DNA of 64,000 bases, taken from NCBI GenBank assembly GCA_023228995.1, contig JALOAD010000015.1:1-64000 (forward strand), in the 5' to 3' direction. The stretch's first letter is position 1; every line of letters begins with the position of its first letter. The translations under genes and the position numbers were made by a program. Shown here one piece after another: positions 44,815 through 54,353 of this stretch. This DNA is from Candidatus Muiribacterium halophilum (GTDB lineage Bacteria > Muiribacteriota > Muiribacteriia > Muiribacteriales > Muiribacteriaceae). The notes under the pieces were generated by a model. The model was given only the letters and a program-made list of their open reading frames with translations, searched no databases and was not told the DNA's origin.

Positions 44815-45178
44815 TCTTATCTAAAGAAATTTTTGCAGAATTAATTGCACTATCAAGTGTGTCATGAAGTTCAAAAACTCTGGTTAATTTAGATATTTCC
44901 AGAATGTTTCTAATTATCTTATTAACTTCAGCAAGTTTTATCTCACCATCAATTTTTCTTGCATTTTTAAGAAAACCCGCAAGAAGTCCTAAACCAGAAC
45001 TATTGATATAAATAACATCTCTCATGTTAAGAATAAAATGTTTTTTTCCCTGCTCAATAAAGTTATTGAATTCTCTTTTAAAATTATCATTAGCAATTTC
45101 TGTTATTTCGCCTTTGAGATTAAAAATCACAATATTTTCAACAGGTTCTGAAAAATCAAACTCAAACCTATCAGTCAT
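44804..45178 (-). CDS. STAS domain anti-sigma factor antagonist with canonical phospho-site
   Basis: A 124-residue RsbV/SpoIIAA-like STAS protein. The loop INSSGLGLL keeps the phosphorylatable Ser, unlike the pair at 20464-21139. It is the best substrate candidate for the SpoIIE phosphatases at 12836 and 28530. GGGAG ribosome site; its ATG overlaps the NHL gene stop (TGATG) and its end overlaps aroE. Confidence 0.88.
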   Translation of the reverse strand: MTDRFEFDFSEPVENIVIFNLKGEITEIANDNFKREFNNFIEQGKKHFILNMRDVIYINSSGLGLLAGFLKNARKIDGEIKLAEVNKIIRNILEISKLTRVFELHDTLDSAINSAKISLDKNVY

Positions 45179-46380
45179 CAGTATCTCCCTGTTTGCGTCT
45201 TTTTAATTTTGTTTTCAAGAGTTTTGAGTAATTCATAAGCTCTGCTCTCAAAATCCAAAACTGAAGCTTTTCTTACAATTTCTTTAAAGTCTGAAATTTT
45301 TAAAAGCTTATAGTAACAATACCCTAAATAATAGTAAGCATTAATGTTCTTATTGTCAATTTTTATTGCATATTCAAAAAATTTTGAAGCCTGAACATAA
45401 TCTTCTTCAATTATTTTCTTTTTACCTAATATAAACATCTCAGGCGAAAAAACAAAAACTTTGTTAAAAAACGAATCACTAACATATACTTTCCCAGCAT
45501 TGTCTACCGTCACAAATTCAGGATTTTTTAGAATACCATTTCCAATTTCTGACATAAATATATTATTTTTATCAAACTTTTGAACTCTTCCATTGTATTT
45601 GTCACATATATAAACATTTTCAGAATTATCTCCAGCTATACCCGCTGGTCCTCTAAATTGAGTGGGATTTAATCCTCTTTCACCTATATAACCTTTAAAC
45701 CTATATTTATCATCTAATATTTCAACCCTATCATTTCCATAATTTGTTATAAGAATATCACCATCAGCTCTTACAAATATATCAAATGGCTGATCAAGAT
45801 TACCCGGTTCTCTACCACTTTTATTATATTCTTCATATAAATTCATATATCTATCAACAACTTTTATATTATCATTAAGTCTATCAGTTAAAAAAATATT
45901 ATATTTATCATCAATAAAACTTCCAGAAATCATAGAAAAATTCAAACCTCTAATACCAACATCTCCACCGTATTCAGCTAATATTTTACCATCTCTAAAT
46001 ATTATTTTAAATGAATAATTTCCAGTATCAGTAATAAGATATCTTTCTGTTCCAGGTATTTTTTGAATATCTGAAGGTTTTTTTAAAGCAGCATCTATAA
46101 TAAATAAAAATTTACCATCTTCAAAAACGCTTATTCTATTATTTTCTCTTTCAGCCACATACAAACGGTTATACCCGTCATGAGCTACTCCTGTTGGATA
46201 ATATAACTGACCTTCTTTATTTCCTTTTTCACCATAAGTTGCGGTATGATGATAATAATTTGCATTAAAATTGTTTTCTATATTAATATATTTATAATCA
46301 TCTATAAGTTCGGTAAGTGGAAATGAAAATCCTGTAATAAAAAATATAAAAATATAGAAACATAATATTAATTTTCTCAT
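45178..46380 (-). CDS. Exported NHL-repeat protein with TPR tail
   Basis: A protein of about 400 residues with a signal peptide (MRKLILCFYIFIFFITG). Six-bladed NHL propeller repeats follow (YYPTGVAHDGYNRLYVAERENN in part, FDIFVRADGDILITNYGNDRV in part, FRGPAGIAGDNSENVYICDKYN in part), then a TPR motif (ASKFFEYAIKIDNKNINAYYYLGYCYYKL in part). The ATG at 46380 was chosen because it gives a clean signal peptide; longer TTG/ATG starts up to 46488 add an unlikely AT-rich extension. It leads the pilus operon and may be a surface-binding component. Confidence 0.75.
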   Translation of the reverse strand: MRKLILCFYIFIFFITGFSFPLTELIDDYKYINIENNFNANYYHHTATYGEKGNKEGQLYYPTGVAHDGYNRLYVAERENNRISVFEDGKFLFIIDAALKKPSDIQKIPGTERYLITDTGNYSFKIIFRDGKILAEYGGDVGIRGLNFSMISGSFIDDKYNIFLTDRLNDNIKVVDRYMNLYEEYNKSGREPGNLDQPFDIFVRADGDILITNYGNDRVEILDDKYRFKGYIGERGLNPTQFRGPAGIAGDNSENVYICDKYNGRVQKFDKNNIFMSEIGNGILKNPEFVTVDNAGKVYVSDSFFNKVFVFSPEMFILGKKKIIEEDYVQASKFFEYAIKIDNKNINAYYYLGYCYYKLLKISDFKEIVRKASVLDFESRAYELLKTLENKIKKTQTGRY

Positions 46381-46442
46381 AAGTCTATTTTCGGTTATAA
46401 ATATATTATTGTTAAGTTTATTGGATGCTTTTATAACATTCC

Positions 46443-46471
46443 TTGTATAACTCATGTTATTATTGTAATAT
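46443..46471 (+). promoter_or_regulatory. Candidate sigma-70 promoter for the nitrilase-family gene
   Basis: TTGTAT (46443-46448) and TAATAT (46466-46471) have a 17-nt spacer, about 37 nt ahead of the AAAGGAG ribosome-site region and the ATG at 46515. Confidence 0.4.
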
Positions 46472-46514
46472 TTAATCATAGAATTCAAATGATTTTTTTA
46501 TAAAGGAGTTTTTT

Positions 46515-47306
46515 ATGAAAGTAGGATATATTCAAAACAACCCTGAATTTGGAAATATTAAAAAAAATGTAGACAATATCTATAATAAACTTGAAAATAT
46601 AAATAACACCCTTATAGTACTTCCTGAATTATTTGCTAGCGGTTACAATTTTACCGACATTTCAGAAGTAAAAGCATTAAGTTCACAAAAAGATAAAGGT
46701 TATATATGGGAAGCTCTTTCTCATATATCAAAAAAAAATAACATTACAATTGTATATGGTTTTGCTGAAAAAGATATAGATAAATTCTTCAATTCATGTA
46801 ATATAATAGAAAAAGGAAAATTATTATCAACATACAGAAAATCTCATCTTTTTTATAAAGAAAAATTATTTTTTTCCAAAGGAGATTCACTTCTTGAACC
46901 TGTTAAATTATCTAACGGTGTAAATATTGGCCTTATGATATGTTTTGACTGGATATTTCCTGAAACTGCAAGAACTCTCGCTCTTAATGGTGCTCATATT
47001 ATAGCCCACTGTACAAATCTTGTTCTTCCGTTTTGTCCTGATGCAACTATTACAAGATGTATTGAAAACAAAGTCTTCACAATACTTTCAAATAGAATAG
47101 GAAATGAAAACAGAGGAAATAATAATCATACATTTATAGGATTAAGCGAAATAGTCAATCCAAACGGAAGTATAATAAACAGGTCATCAAAAGACAAAGA
47201 AGATTTATTTGTAACCGAAATAAATCCTTTTGAAGCTGAAAACAAAGAAATCAATAATTTTAATAATTTATTTGAAGATAGAAGAACTGATTTGTATTTT
47301 GAATAA
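46515..47306 (+). CDS. Carbon-nitrogen hydrolase (nitrilase superfamily)
   Basis: A 263-residue cytoplasmic amidase-type enzyme with the full catalytic triad: Glu38 (VLPELF), Lys109 (YRKSHLF) and Cys143 (MICFDWIFPE). Length fits the omega-amidase/N-carbamoyl-amidase branch. The substrate, probably a small amide, is unknown. It stands alone, divergent from the NHL-pilus operon and convergent with the histidine kinase. AAAGGAG ribosome site. Confidence 0.88.
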   Translation: MKVGYIQNNPEFGNIKKNVDNIYNKLENINNTLIVLPELFASGYNFTDISEVKALSSQKDKGYIWEALSHISKKNNITIVYGFAEKDIDKFFNSCNIIEKGKLLSTYRKSHLFYKEKLFFSKGDSLLEPVKLSNGVNIGLMICFDWIFPETARTLALNGAHIIAHCTNLVLPFCPDATITRCIENKVFTILSNRIGNENRGNNNHTFIGLSEIVNPNGSIINRSSKDKEDLFVTEINPFEAENKEINNFNNLFEDRRTDLYFE

Positions 47307-47369
47307 GAGTTAAATAGCGAGATGGTGAAGTGGTGAAATAGTTAAAGCTTTAAATCCATTTCGCTAATC

Positions 47370-47395
47370 AAAATATTCAGTGAATATTTTGTTTT
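47370..47395. terminator. Bidirectional terminator between nitrilase and histidine-kinase genes
   Basis: AAAATATTCA and TGAATATTTT form a perfect ten-pair stem around one G, followed by GTTTT. A second small palindrome, ATGTTCA/TGAACAT, follows at 47396-47410. The AT-rich stem is weak, but the position between convergent genes suits termination. Confidence 0.45.
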
Positions 47396-47411
47396 ATGTT
47401 CATTGAACATT

Positions 47412-47466
47412 TTGACCTTTAACCCTTTAACCCTTTAACTATTTAACCCTTTAACTATTTAACTAT
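47412..47466. repeat. Tandem TTTAACCC/TTTAACTA repeats crossing a stop codon
   Basis: About six units of TTTAACCC or TTTAACTA run from near 47414 into the stop and last codons of the histidine kinase gene ending at 47455. It resembles the tract at 23638-23690. The upstream stretch 47307-47345 has related GTGAAATAG/GGTGAAGT units. Confidence 0.65.
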
Positions 47467-50400
47467 TTTTATTGCTTTTATCGCTTCACTTAAATCATTT
47501 AGAGTAAAAGGTTTATTTACAATTGAAGAAAAGCCATATTTTCTATAATTTTCAGCAATATCGTTTTGTGAATAACCACTTGCTACAATAACTTTTATAT
47601 TTTTATCAATATGCAATAATTCTTTCATAGTCTCAACACCACCAAGACCACCTTTTATAGTAAGATCCATTACAGCAAAATCAAATCTTAAACCAGCTTT
47701 ATATTTTGCAATAAGTTCCTCTCCTTTTTCACATTCTTCAACCTCATAACCAAGCTCTTCAAGCATATATTTTATAACTTCTCTTACATCCTGTTCATCA
47801 TCCATTACAACAACTCTTCCCTTGCCTTTGACAAGAATTTCATTTTCATAATTTTTTTCTTTTATAATCCCCTCAATTACAGCTGGAAGAAATATATCAA
47901 ATCTTGTTCCTTGATTTTTTTCAGAAAAAACTTCAATAAATCCTTCATGATTTTTTACAATTGCAAGAACTGATGCAAGACCTAATCCTGTACCTTCTTT
48001 TTTGGTTGTAAAATAAGGATCAAATATTCTTGAAATATCATTTTTTTCAATTCCATTTCCAGTATCTTTTACTGATATTTTAACAAAATTTCCCGATTTC
48101 CCACCTTCATTAAAAAGCGCCTGATTTGTAGCTCCAAGATATACATTTCCTCCATCTAACATAGCTTGACAAGAATTAATAATCACATTATTTATCACCT
48201 GTTTTATCTTTCCGATATCTGCTTCAATATTCCATAATTTATCTTCTATATCAAGTACAAGCCTATTATTTGTACCTCTAATTGAAAACTCAGCTGTATC
48301 TTTTATTGCTTTTTTAAGATTTATAAGTTCTTTGTTAGGAGTTTCTCTCTTTGCAAAAGTAAGAAGCTGCATTGTAAGTTCCTTTGCATTCATACATGCA
48401 TTTTCAGCATTTTTTAAATGTTGATATATTTTTTCATTTTTATTGAAATTTTTTTCAACAATTGAAATATTTCCTAAAACACTTGTTAAAATATTGTTAA
48501 AATCATGAGCTATTCCTGCGGCAAAAAGTCCAATTGATTCAAGTTTTTGAAGATTAATCATTTCTTCTTCTATCTTTTTTTCAACCCTTATATCTCTAAA
48601 AGCAATTACTGCACCATTTACTTTACCTAAATTGTTAAATGTAGGTGCGATATTCATATAAATTGGGATATTTTCTGGACCTATTGTAATATTTTTAATT
48701 ATTTTGTTATTTTTTTCTGTAGTAACAACTTTTAAAATAGGATTATACTCATTATTATTTAATTTTATATTGCATATACTTATGTTTTTCCCTATTGAAA
48801 CATCACCTTTGGATTTTATAATATTTTGTGCAATTTTATTTATTAAGAGAATATTTCCTTTTTTATCAGTATTTATAACTCCCTCTTCTATTGAATTTAT
48901 TGTAACAATTATTCTTTCTTGTTCTTCATAAAGTTCTCTTTCCATTCTTCGCTCTTCTGTAATATCAACTCCTATAAATATTATATTGTCATTATCAATA
49001 GGAGAAAGCATTATCAAAAGTTGTTTATCATAATTATTATCATAAGGAGTGAATAATATTTCTCTTATAAATATTTTCCCAGATAATATTTTATCTTTTA
49101 CATGCTGAATCTCATTTTTATCTAAATTTTTCCAGAAAGTAAAAAGATCAATATCAGAAAAATCATTTTGTGAAAGTCCTGAAACCCAAGAAAACTTTCT
49201 ATTCATCTCAAGAAACCTGAATTTTTTATCAAGAAGACCAATCATATTTGGAGAATTTTCAAAAAGAGTTCTGTATTTTTTCTCAGAACCGATAACTGAT
49301 CTTATATATGAATATTCCTTTCTCAAAAAATCAAATAAAATTAAAAGAATAACAAAAAGTATAATTATAAATATATAACTAAAATTTCTATAATTTGTAA
49401 CAAGAGAATTATTAGCAAGAAAAATAACTTTCCAATTAGCATATTTCAAATTTGCTTCTTCCATATAATAAGTGAAACCATTTAATTTAACATTTTTATG
49501 ATTTATTTGTGAAAATAAACTTGTATTTTTTAAACCTTCAAACTGTCTTGAATCAACAATATTATTAAAATCATATTCATCTAACTCTTTAATAACTTTT
49601 AGAACATATTCTTTATTATTACTCATAAGTATTACACCTAAATCATTTACAATAAAAATAGGATTTTCATCAGGAATTATACTTTCAACTATATCAAGAT
49701 TTTTTTTAATAACAGCAACTCCCTTTATTTCACCATCTTTCTTAAAAGGAAAACTTGTATAAAAACCTCGTTCATTTGTTGTAATTCCAACAGCAAAGTA
49801 GTATGTAATAATACCTTCCATAGCTGTTTTAAAATAATTTCTAAAACTATAATTATAACCTAAAATTGATGTTGTAGAATCTCGATTTGAAGACACAACA
49901 GTATTCCCATTTTTATCCATAACATAAACTACAGAAGCTTTAAGAATATCAAAATACCTATCAACAATAATATTACTTTTTAAATAATCCTCTTGCTTTT
50001 TTTCATCAAGATAATCAAAAATAATATCTTCTTCCGCAAGAAGTCTAACTCCTTTCATATAAATCTCGAGATTATCATTTAATACTTTTGATATTTCACG
50101 ACTTTTAAATTTTGCATCTTTAATAAGAATGTTTTCAGCAATATTCTCAGATATATTTATAATAAAAACAGATATAATAATCAATATTACAATGCTGGAT
50201 AAAAAAGATATCCATATTATCTTTTTATTGAAAACATTATCTTTTTTATTATAAATTTTTTGTAAAATATATAAAAAAACTCCTAAAGAAATAAATAATA
50301 AACTATATAACGATATAACTGATATATCTACAATTAATCTTAATGTTGACGCTAAAGCAATTAACAAAAAAAATAAATATATATTTTTTTCAGGATTTTT

Positions 50401-50823
50401 TTTATTTATCTTTTTCATAAAAAACGGAATACTTGAATTAACAATAGTGAATATTGACAATATAAAAACAAAATTGTTATTTAAAAAAACAGAGAAAACT
50501 TTTGAAAACAGATAAAGTAAAGAAAATAAAAGAAAAAATACAATAAAAATATTTCTTCTTAAATATGGTTTTAAATAATAAAGAGCTAAAAATATACTCA
50601 AACTTATAATTAAAAATATTTGAATTTCAATTACAATTCCAACGATTTTAGAATTCATATTAAAAGCTTCTAATAACTTATATGAAGCAAAAATAAATAC
50701 AATAAAAGAAGAAAATCTTATATGAGAATTTTTTTTAAGTTTTAATAAGTAAGAAATTATTAAAAATAATATCCCTATAGAAAAATTATAATATACTATA
50801 TTTTCAGAAATAATATTATTCAT
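47455..50823 (-). CDS. Membrane hybrid histidine kinase (7TM-Cache-PAS-PAS-HisKA-HATPase-REC)
   Basis: A 1122-residue sensor. About seven membrane segments occupy residues 10-225. A dCache-like periplasmic domain (about 230-485; RNYFKTAMEG, GFYTSFPF) resembles DctB-type small-molecule sensors. A further helix, two PAS domains (about 520-755), HisKA (H in AAGIAHDFNN, about 775), HATPase (DTGNGIE, TGLGLA) and a receiver with Asp in FAVMDLT (about 1055) complete it. It is the last gene of the operon starting with acylphosphatase, 27 bp after the preceding gene. No cognate output regulator is adjacent. Confidence 0.9.
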   Translation of the reverse strand: MNNIISENIVYYNFSIGILFLIISYLLKLKKNSHIRFSSFIVFIFASYKLLEAFNMNSKIVGIVIEIQIFLIISLSIFLALYYLKPYLRRNIFIVFFLLFSLLYLFSKVFSVFLNNNFVFILSIFTIVNSSIPFFMKKINKKNPEKNIYLFFLLIALASTLRLIVDISVISLYSLLFISLGVFLYILQKIYNKKDNVFNKKIIWISFLSSIVILIIISVFIINISENIAENILIKDAKFKSREISKVLNDNLEIYMKGVRLLAEEDIIFDYLDEKKQEDYLKSNIIVDRYFDILKASVVYVMDKNGNTVVSSNRDSTTSILGYNYSFRNYFKTAMEGIITYYFAVGITTNERGFYTSFPFKKDGEIKGVAVIKKNLDIVESIIPDENPIFIVNDLGVILMSNNKEYVLKVIKELDEYDFNNIVDSRQFEGLKNTSLFSQINHKNVKLNGFTYYMEEANLKYANWKVIFLANNSLVTNYRNFSYIFIIILFVILLILFDFLRKEYSYIRSVIGSEKKYRTLFENSPNMIGLLDKKFRFLEMNRKFSWVSGLSQNDFSDIDLFTFWKNLDKNEIQHVKDKILSGKIFIREILFTPYDNNYDKQLLIMLSPIDNDNIIFIGVDITEERRMERELYEEQERIIVTINSIEEGVINTDKKGNILLINKIAQNIIKSKGDVSIGKNISICNIKLNNNEYNPILKVVTTEKNNKIIKNITIGPENIPIYMNIAPTFNNLGKVNGAVIAFRDIRVEKKIEEEMINLQKLESIGLFAAGIAHDFNNILTSVLGNISIVEKNFNKNEKIYQHLKNAENACMNAKELTMQLLTFAKRETPNKELINLKKAIKDTAEFSIRGTNNRLVLDIEDKLWNIEADIGKIKQVINNVIINSCQAMLDGGNVYLGATNQALFNEGGKSGNFVKISVKDTGNGIEKNDISRIFDPYFTTKKEGTGLGLASVLAIVKNHEGFIEVFSEKNQGTRFDIFLPAVIEGIIKEKNYENEILVKGKGRVVVMDDEQDVREVIKYMLEELGYEVEECEKGEELIAKYKAGLRFDFAVMDLTIKGGLGGVETMKELLHIDKNIKVIVASGYSQNDIAENYRKYGFSSIVNKPFTLNDLSEAIKAIKIVK

Positions 50824-50850
50824 TAAATTATTATAACATAACTGTTTATA

Positions 50851-51999
50851 CTATTGCTTAAAGTTTTTTTTATAAATATAAAATTTATTGTCTGATATTT
50901 GTTCTTGAAATATTATTTTTTCATCATCAAATAACAGATTATTAAGACTTGCAGGTAAAATATTTCCATAACAAAAAACCGGTTTTTCTTTATCTTTTAA
51001 ATCGTAAACAAATAAATAATCTCTACTATTATTAGAACATATAAATCCAAAATAATTATTGTTAATAGCATAATCTTGTATTTTATATAAATTGTTAAAT
51101 GAATTTAATAAATTAAAACTCAATCCATTATTTTCGCTCTTATATAAACTAAGCAATTTATTATTATCGATTACTATATATAAATTACCACCACTTTCAA
51201 ATATATGTTTTTCTCCATCAGTTAAAGTATTTATAACTGGTTTTTTTACAAATGTTCTACCATTATTATAGCTAAAAAAACTAAAACAAGAATTATCTTT
51301 TATAAATGAAAAAGATAAAATGTTTTTTACAGAACTTAAAGCTATGTTTTTAATATCATCAATTTTTTCAAATTCTATAAAATTAGAATATATATTATTC
51401 AAATCTTTGTCAGCAACACTTATATAAATACCTTTTCTTTCATCAATAAATGATTTTTTAGTAGCATCAACTTCATAAAGAGTATGATCTTGTTTTTGAA
51501 CAATATTACTATCTTTATATTTTTCAATAATATGGTTTATTTTATTATTATATTCAAAATATATAGAAGGAGTCTTTTTTGACATTATAATATGCTTTTC
51601 ATCTATTAAATAATTATCAATATCCCAAAAAGGATTTGTATAAATACCAAAATATTCATCAAATGAATCAGAATATTTTATAAAAGATTTTTCTGCTTTT
51701 AAATCTTTTTTAGAAATAATTTCACATGCATAAGGTTTTTTTAATAAATTTATACATTTAGGAATTTCAAGTTTTTTTATATTAAAATCTTTTGTAACAA
51801 CATTTAATTTTATAATATTATACTTTTCATCAATAATAAATAAATTTTCATTATTTAAAGCTATATTAAAAAACCCCATATTTGATTCATAAGAGTAAAT
51901 TTTATGTATATCTGAGTATATATTAATATAATATGCTGAAAATATTGCTAGAATAAAAAAAATAAATAAAAGTACTAAAAATCGTTTATATTTTTTCAT
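50851..51999 (-). CDS. Membrane-anchored beta-propeller-like protein of unknown function
   Basis: A 382-residue protein with one N-terminal membrane anchor (about 7-26) and an exported, beta-rich remainder. Two Asp-box-like segments, SYNNGRTF and SENNGLSF, suggest a BNR/sialidase-type propeller, but no catalytic site was recognised. It overlaps the cyclohydrolase-like gene by 14 bp and precedes the histidine kinase. It could be a ligand-binding partner of the kinase sensor (inference only). GGAGAA ribosome site. Confidence 0.65.
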   Translation of the reverse strand: MKKYKRFLVLLFIFFILAIFSAYYINIYSDIHKIYSYESNMGFFNIALNNENLFIIDEKYNIIKLNVVTKDFNIKKLEIPKCINLLKKPYACEIISKKDLKAEKSFIKYSDSFDEYFGIYTNPFWDIDNYLIDEKHIIMSKKTPSIYFEYNNKINHIIEKYKDSNIVQKQDHTLYEVDATKKSFIDERKGIYISVADKDLNNIYSNFIEFEKIDDIKNIALSSVKNILSFSFIKDNSCFSFFSYNNGRTFVKKPVINTLTDGEKHIFESGGNLYIVIDNNKLLSLYKSENNGLSFNLLNSFNNLYKIQDYAINNNYFGFICSNNSRDYLFVYDLKDKEKPVFCYGNILPASLNNLLFDDEKIIFQEQISDNKFYIYKKNFKQ

Positions 52000-52576
52000 A
52001 ATTAAGCTTCTCCTTTATATTTTTATAAAATAAATTACTTTGTTTTTTTAAACAGTTCATTTTATTAGAGATTTTTCCTTTTAAAACAATACTATTTAGA
52101 AATTCAATATTAAATAATACATTATAACAACATGCATTTAAAGCACATTTCAAAAAATCAACTCCAGACATTATATCACATTCAGTATTATTAATATAAT
52201 TTTGTGTTATTTCTTCTGTTAAAGAAAATACAATTAAAATATTTTCTATAATTTCAAGAGGAATTTCACAACTTTCTAAAACAACTTTTTCTTTATACTC
52301 ATTTGAAAGTTCTTCAAATTTAAGAAATTTTTCAAAAATATAGCTATCTTTATTCATAAGAATAAACAAATTACCTTTTATTAAATCAAGTTTTTCAATA
52401 TAATTATAAAAAATATCTTTTACATTATCATTATTTTTTAAAATAATTACACAAGACATTCTTATTAGAGAAATACCTAAATTTGCAACATAACACGCTG
52501 AAGCTCCACCACCAGGTGGATTTTTAGAATTACCAACATTAAAAGCAAAATCAAAAAGATTCATTTTTTCAAGCAT
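51986..52576 (-). CDS. Cyclodeaminase/cyclohydrolase family protein (FchA-like)
   Basis: A 196-residue stand-alone member of the FTCD C-terminal family, shown by the N-terminal NPPGGGASACYVANLGISL loop, which binds folate, and all-helical sequence after it. Stand-alone proteins of this size include FchA, the 5,10-methenyl-THF cyclohydrolase of acetogens, and formimino-THF cyclodeaminase; I prefer a one-carbon folate role without choosing. It lies 9 bp after the LipS2-like gene. Coupling to lipoyl synthesis suggests a glycine-cleavage-type pathway, whose genes are not in the window. Confidence 0.75.
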   Translation of the reverse strand: MLEKMNLFDFAFNVGNSKNPPGGGASACYVANLGISLIRMSCVIILKNNDNVKDIFYNYIEKLDLIKGNLFILMNKDSYIFEKFLKFEELSNEYKEKVVLESCEIPLEIIENILIVFSLTEEITQNYINNTECDIMSGVDFLKCALNACCYNVLFNIEFLNSIVLKGKISNKMNCLKKQSNLFYKNIKEKLNYEKI

Positions 52577-52585
52577 ATAAAATCC

Positions 52586-53551
52586 TCAAATAAAAAATTC
52601 ATTTATTCTTTTGATTTCTTCATGGATTTCATTGTCTTTAGGCTTTCGTGGAAAATTATACCAATCACCAGTAACTTTTTCATTATAAAAAGGTCTATTA
52701 CAACCTTCGCAACCACTTGTTCTAAAAAACTCTCCATCCCCAAGAATTCCTGGAATTTTTTTATAATTTACTTTTTTTACAAAATTATTTTCATCAAAAA
52801 CAATATCATTAAATTCAATTTCTTTTTTCTTTAAAAGATAAAATATAGCCTGACATAATCTATAATATTTAATATCAGGGGATTTTTTTTCCTCTAAATA
52901 TCCTTTCTTTTTAATAGGAGTATAAGCAAAAAGACTTACATTAATTTGTTTTAAAAGAAAAGAGTTTATTAACGAGAAAAGTTCATAACTAGTCTCACCT
53001 AAACCAATAATCAAATGAGCAGATATTCTATCTGGAAATTTTTCAACAGATTCATATAAAAACTCAATATTTTTTTTAAAATTTTTATGTTTTATAAAGA
53101 AAAATTCTTTTTCTGAAGCTACATCTATTGCAATACCAATTCTATTAACACCACATTCAATAAACTTATACATAAGTTCTGGATAATTCATAAGATCTAT
53201 AGAAACATTTATATTTATATTAAATTTAATATTATCTCTTAAATATTTAATAATATTTAATGTCATAATTGAGGTTTTCTCAGATTTTGTAACTTGAATG
53301 CATATATTTTTAAATTTATAACCTTTTTTATTAAAAGCTTGAACAAAAGTATAAATATCGAATTCAGGCCACATTACTCTTGAAAGCCTTGTTTCGCCTT
53401 CAGATTGAGAACAAAACTCACAATTATTATTACATTTATCACCAAACATTAAATAAGCAGTAGTTGGATCAACAAGATTTTTAACCCTATTCAAACCAAG
53501 AACAGCTCCAGTTCCCTGAGATATTTTTATTTTATAAAACACAACATTCAT
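52586..53551 (-). CDS. Radical SAM protein, LipS2-like (split lipoyl synthase)
   Basis: About 321 residues, biotin-synthase-like. The radical-SAM cluster motif is Cys40-x3-Cys44-x2-Cys47 (CNNNCEFC), preceded by TTAYLMFGDK and followed by SRVMWPEF; these phrases match my recollection of LipS2 proteins. A distal Cys pair (GCEGCNRPFYNE) near the C-terminus could bind an auxiliary cluster. LipS1 and LipS2 together insert two sulfurs into the octanoyl group. The ATG at 53551 was chosen over an upstream TTG; it overlaps the LipS1-like gene. Biotin synthase-like function is the main alternative. Confidence 0.7.
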   Translation of the reverse strand: MNVVFYKIKISQGTGAVLGLNRVKNLVDPTTAYLMFGDKCNNNCEFCSQSEGETRLSRVMWPEFDIYTFVQAFNKKGYKFKNICIQVTKSEKTSIMTLNIIKYLRDNIKFNININVSIDLMNYPELMYKFIECGVNRIGIAIDVASEKEFFFIKHKNFKKNIEFLYESVEKFPDRISAHLIIGLGETSYELFSLINSFLLKQINVSLFAYTPIKKKGYLEEKKSPDIKYYRLCQAIFYLLKKKEIEFNDIVFDENNFVKKVNYKKIPGILGDGEFFRTSGCEGCNRPFYNEKVTGDWYNFPRKPKDNEIHEEIKRINEFFI

Positions 53552-54353
53552 AACTATACTCAATTAAAAATTTATTTTCTAAAGCATATTTTTCAGCTTC
53601 TTTTGAAGGCATTACAATTTTATCAACACCAAGCTTTAAAGCTTCAATATCAAGCTTTCTTCTATAAATCCCACCAGGTCTCATACAACCAAGAGAAACA
53701 TTTTTAATTTTACTTTTTCCATACTTTATAATATCAAGAACATCTTCAATATTAGGCGATTTAAATAATGCAAAATCAGTATTTTTATTTACTATAAGAA
53801 CTAAAAAAACAATTTCATCAAATCTTTCAGATAAATAATCAATAGCTTGTTTTTCACCTAAAATTTCACCTTCATTCACTCCAATCATAACATGAGGAAC
53901 AACTCTTATTTTATTTTTTAAAAAATTATCAATAGAATGAGTAAAATCCTTTTGAGTAAAAAAATCACCATATATTCTTTTGATTGTTTCTTTATGAATT
54001 AAAAAATCAAAAGATACGCAATCTGCAATTTCTTTAAGCTTAATAAAATCAGAATTGTTTTTTATTATACCTGTATGAATATTTAATTTGATATTTTTAT
54101 TTTTTAAATCTAAAAGTTCATTAAAATGTTCTATAAAAGGAACACAACCTTTATCGTTCATACCACCGCTTACAAGTATAGAAGAATATTTATCATTTTT
54201 TATATCACTAATTTTTTTCATATTTATAAGATAATGTTTATTACAATAAGGACAATTAAGAAAACAATTTTTATTAGTAAGAGATATTGAAATAGTTTGT
54301 GAAGGTTTTACAAATTTAATATTATTCACGTCTGTCTGGACATTCAAGATCAT
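53532..54353 (-). CDS. Radical SAM protein, LipS1-like (split lipoyl synthase)
   Basis: About 273 residues with radical-SAM motif Cys30-x3-Cys34-x2-Cys37 (CFLNCPYC) followed by NKHYLINM, and later LGCMRPGGIYR and VDKIVMPSKEA. The pairing with the next gene and these segments fit LipS1 of the two-subunit lipoyl synthases first described in archaea. The start is uncertain: the gene begins inside the 3' end of the BMC gene without a clear ribosome site. An in-frame upstream extension would be poly-Lys and is unlikely. Ends with a 20-bp overlap into lipS2. Confidence 0.7.
   Translation of the reverse strand: MILNVQTDVNNIKFVKPSQTISISLTNKNCFLNCPYCNKHYLINMKKISDIKNDKYSSILVSGGMNDKGCVPFIEHFNELLDLKNKNIKLNIHTGIIKNNSDFIKLKEIADCVSFDFLIHKETIKRIYGDFFTQKDFTHSIDNFLKNKIRVVPHVMIGVNEGEILGEKQAIDYLSERFDEIVFLVLIVNKNTDFALFKSPNIEDVLDIIKYGKSKIKNVSLGCMRPGGIYRRKLDIEALKLGVDKIVMPSKEAEKYALENKFLIEYSYECCVL

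Noticed and set aside
45178-46488. Longer N-terminus of the NHL protein
   Set aside because: The added 36 residues are AT-rich filler that would bury the signal peptide.
47412-47466. Telomere-like repeat suggesting a linear replicon end
   Set aside because: Units are degenerate, lie between two ordinary genes, and no hairpin or protelomerase-type site is present.
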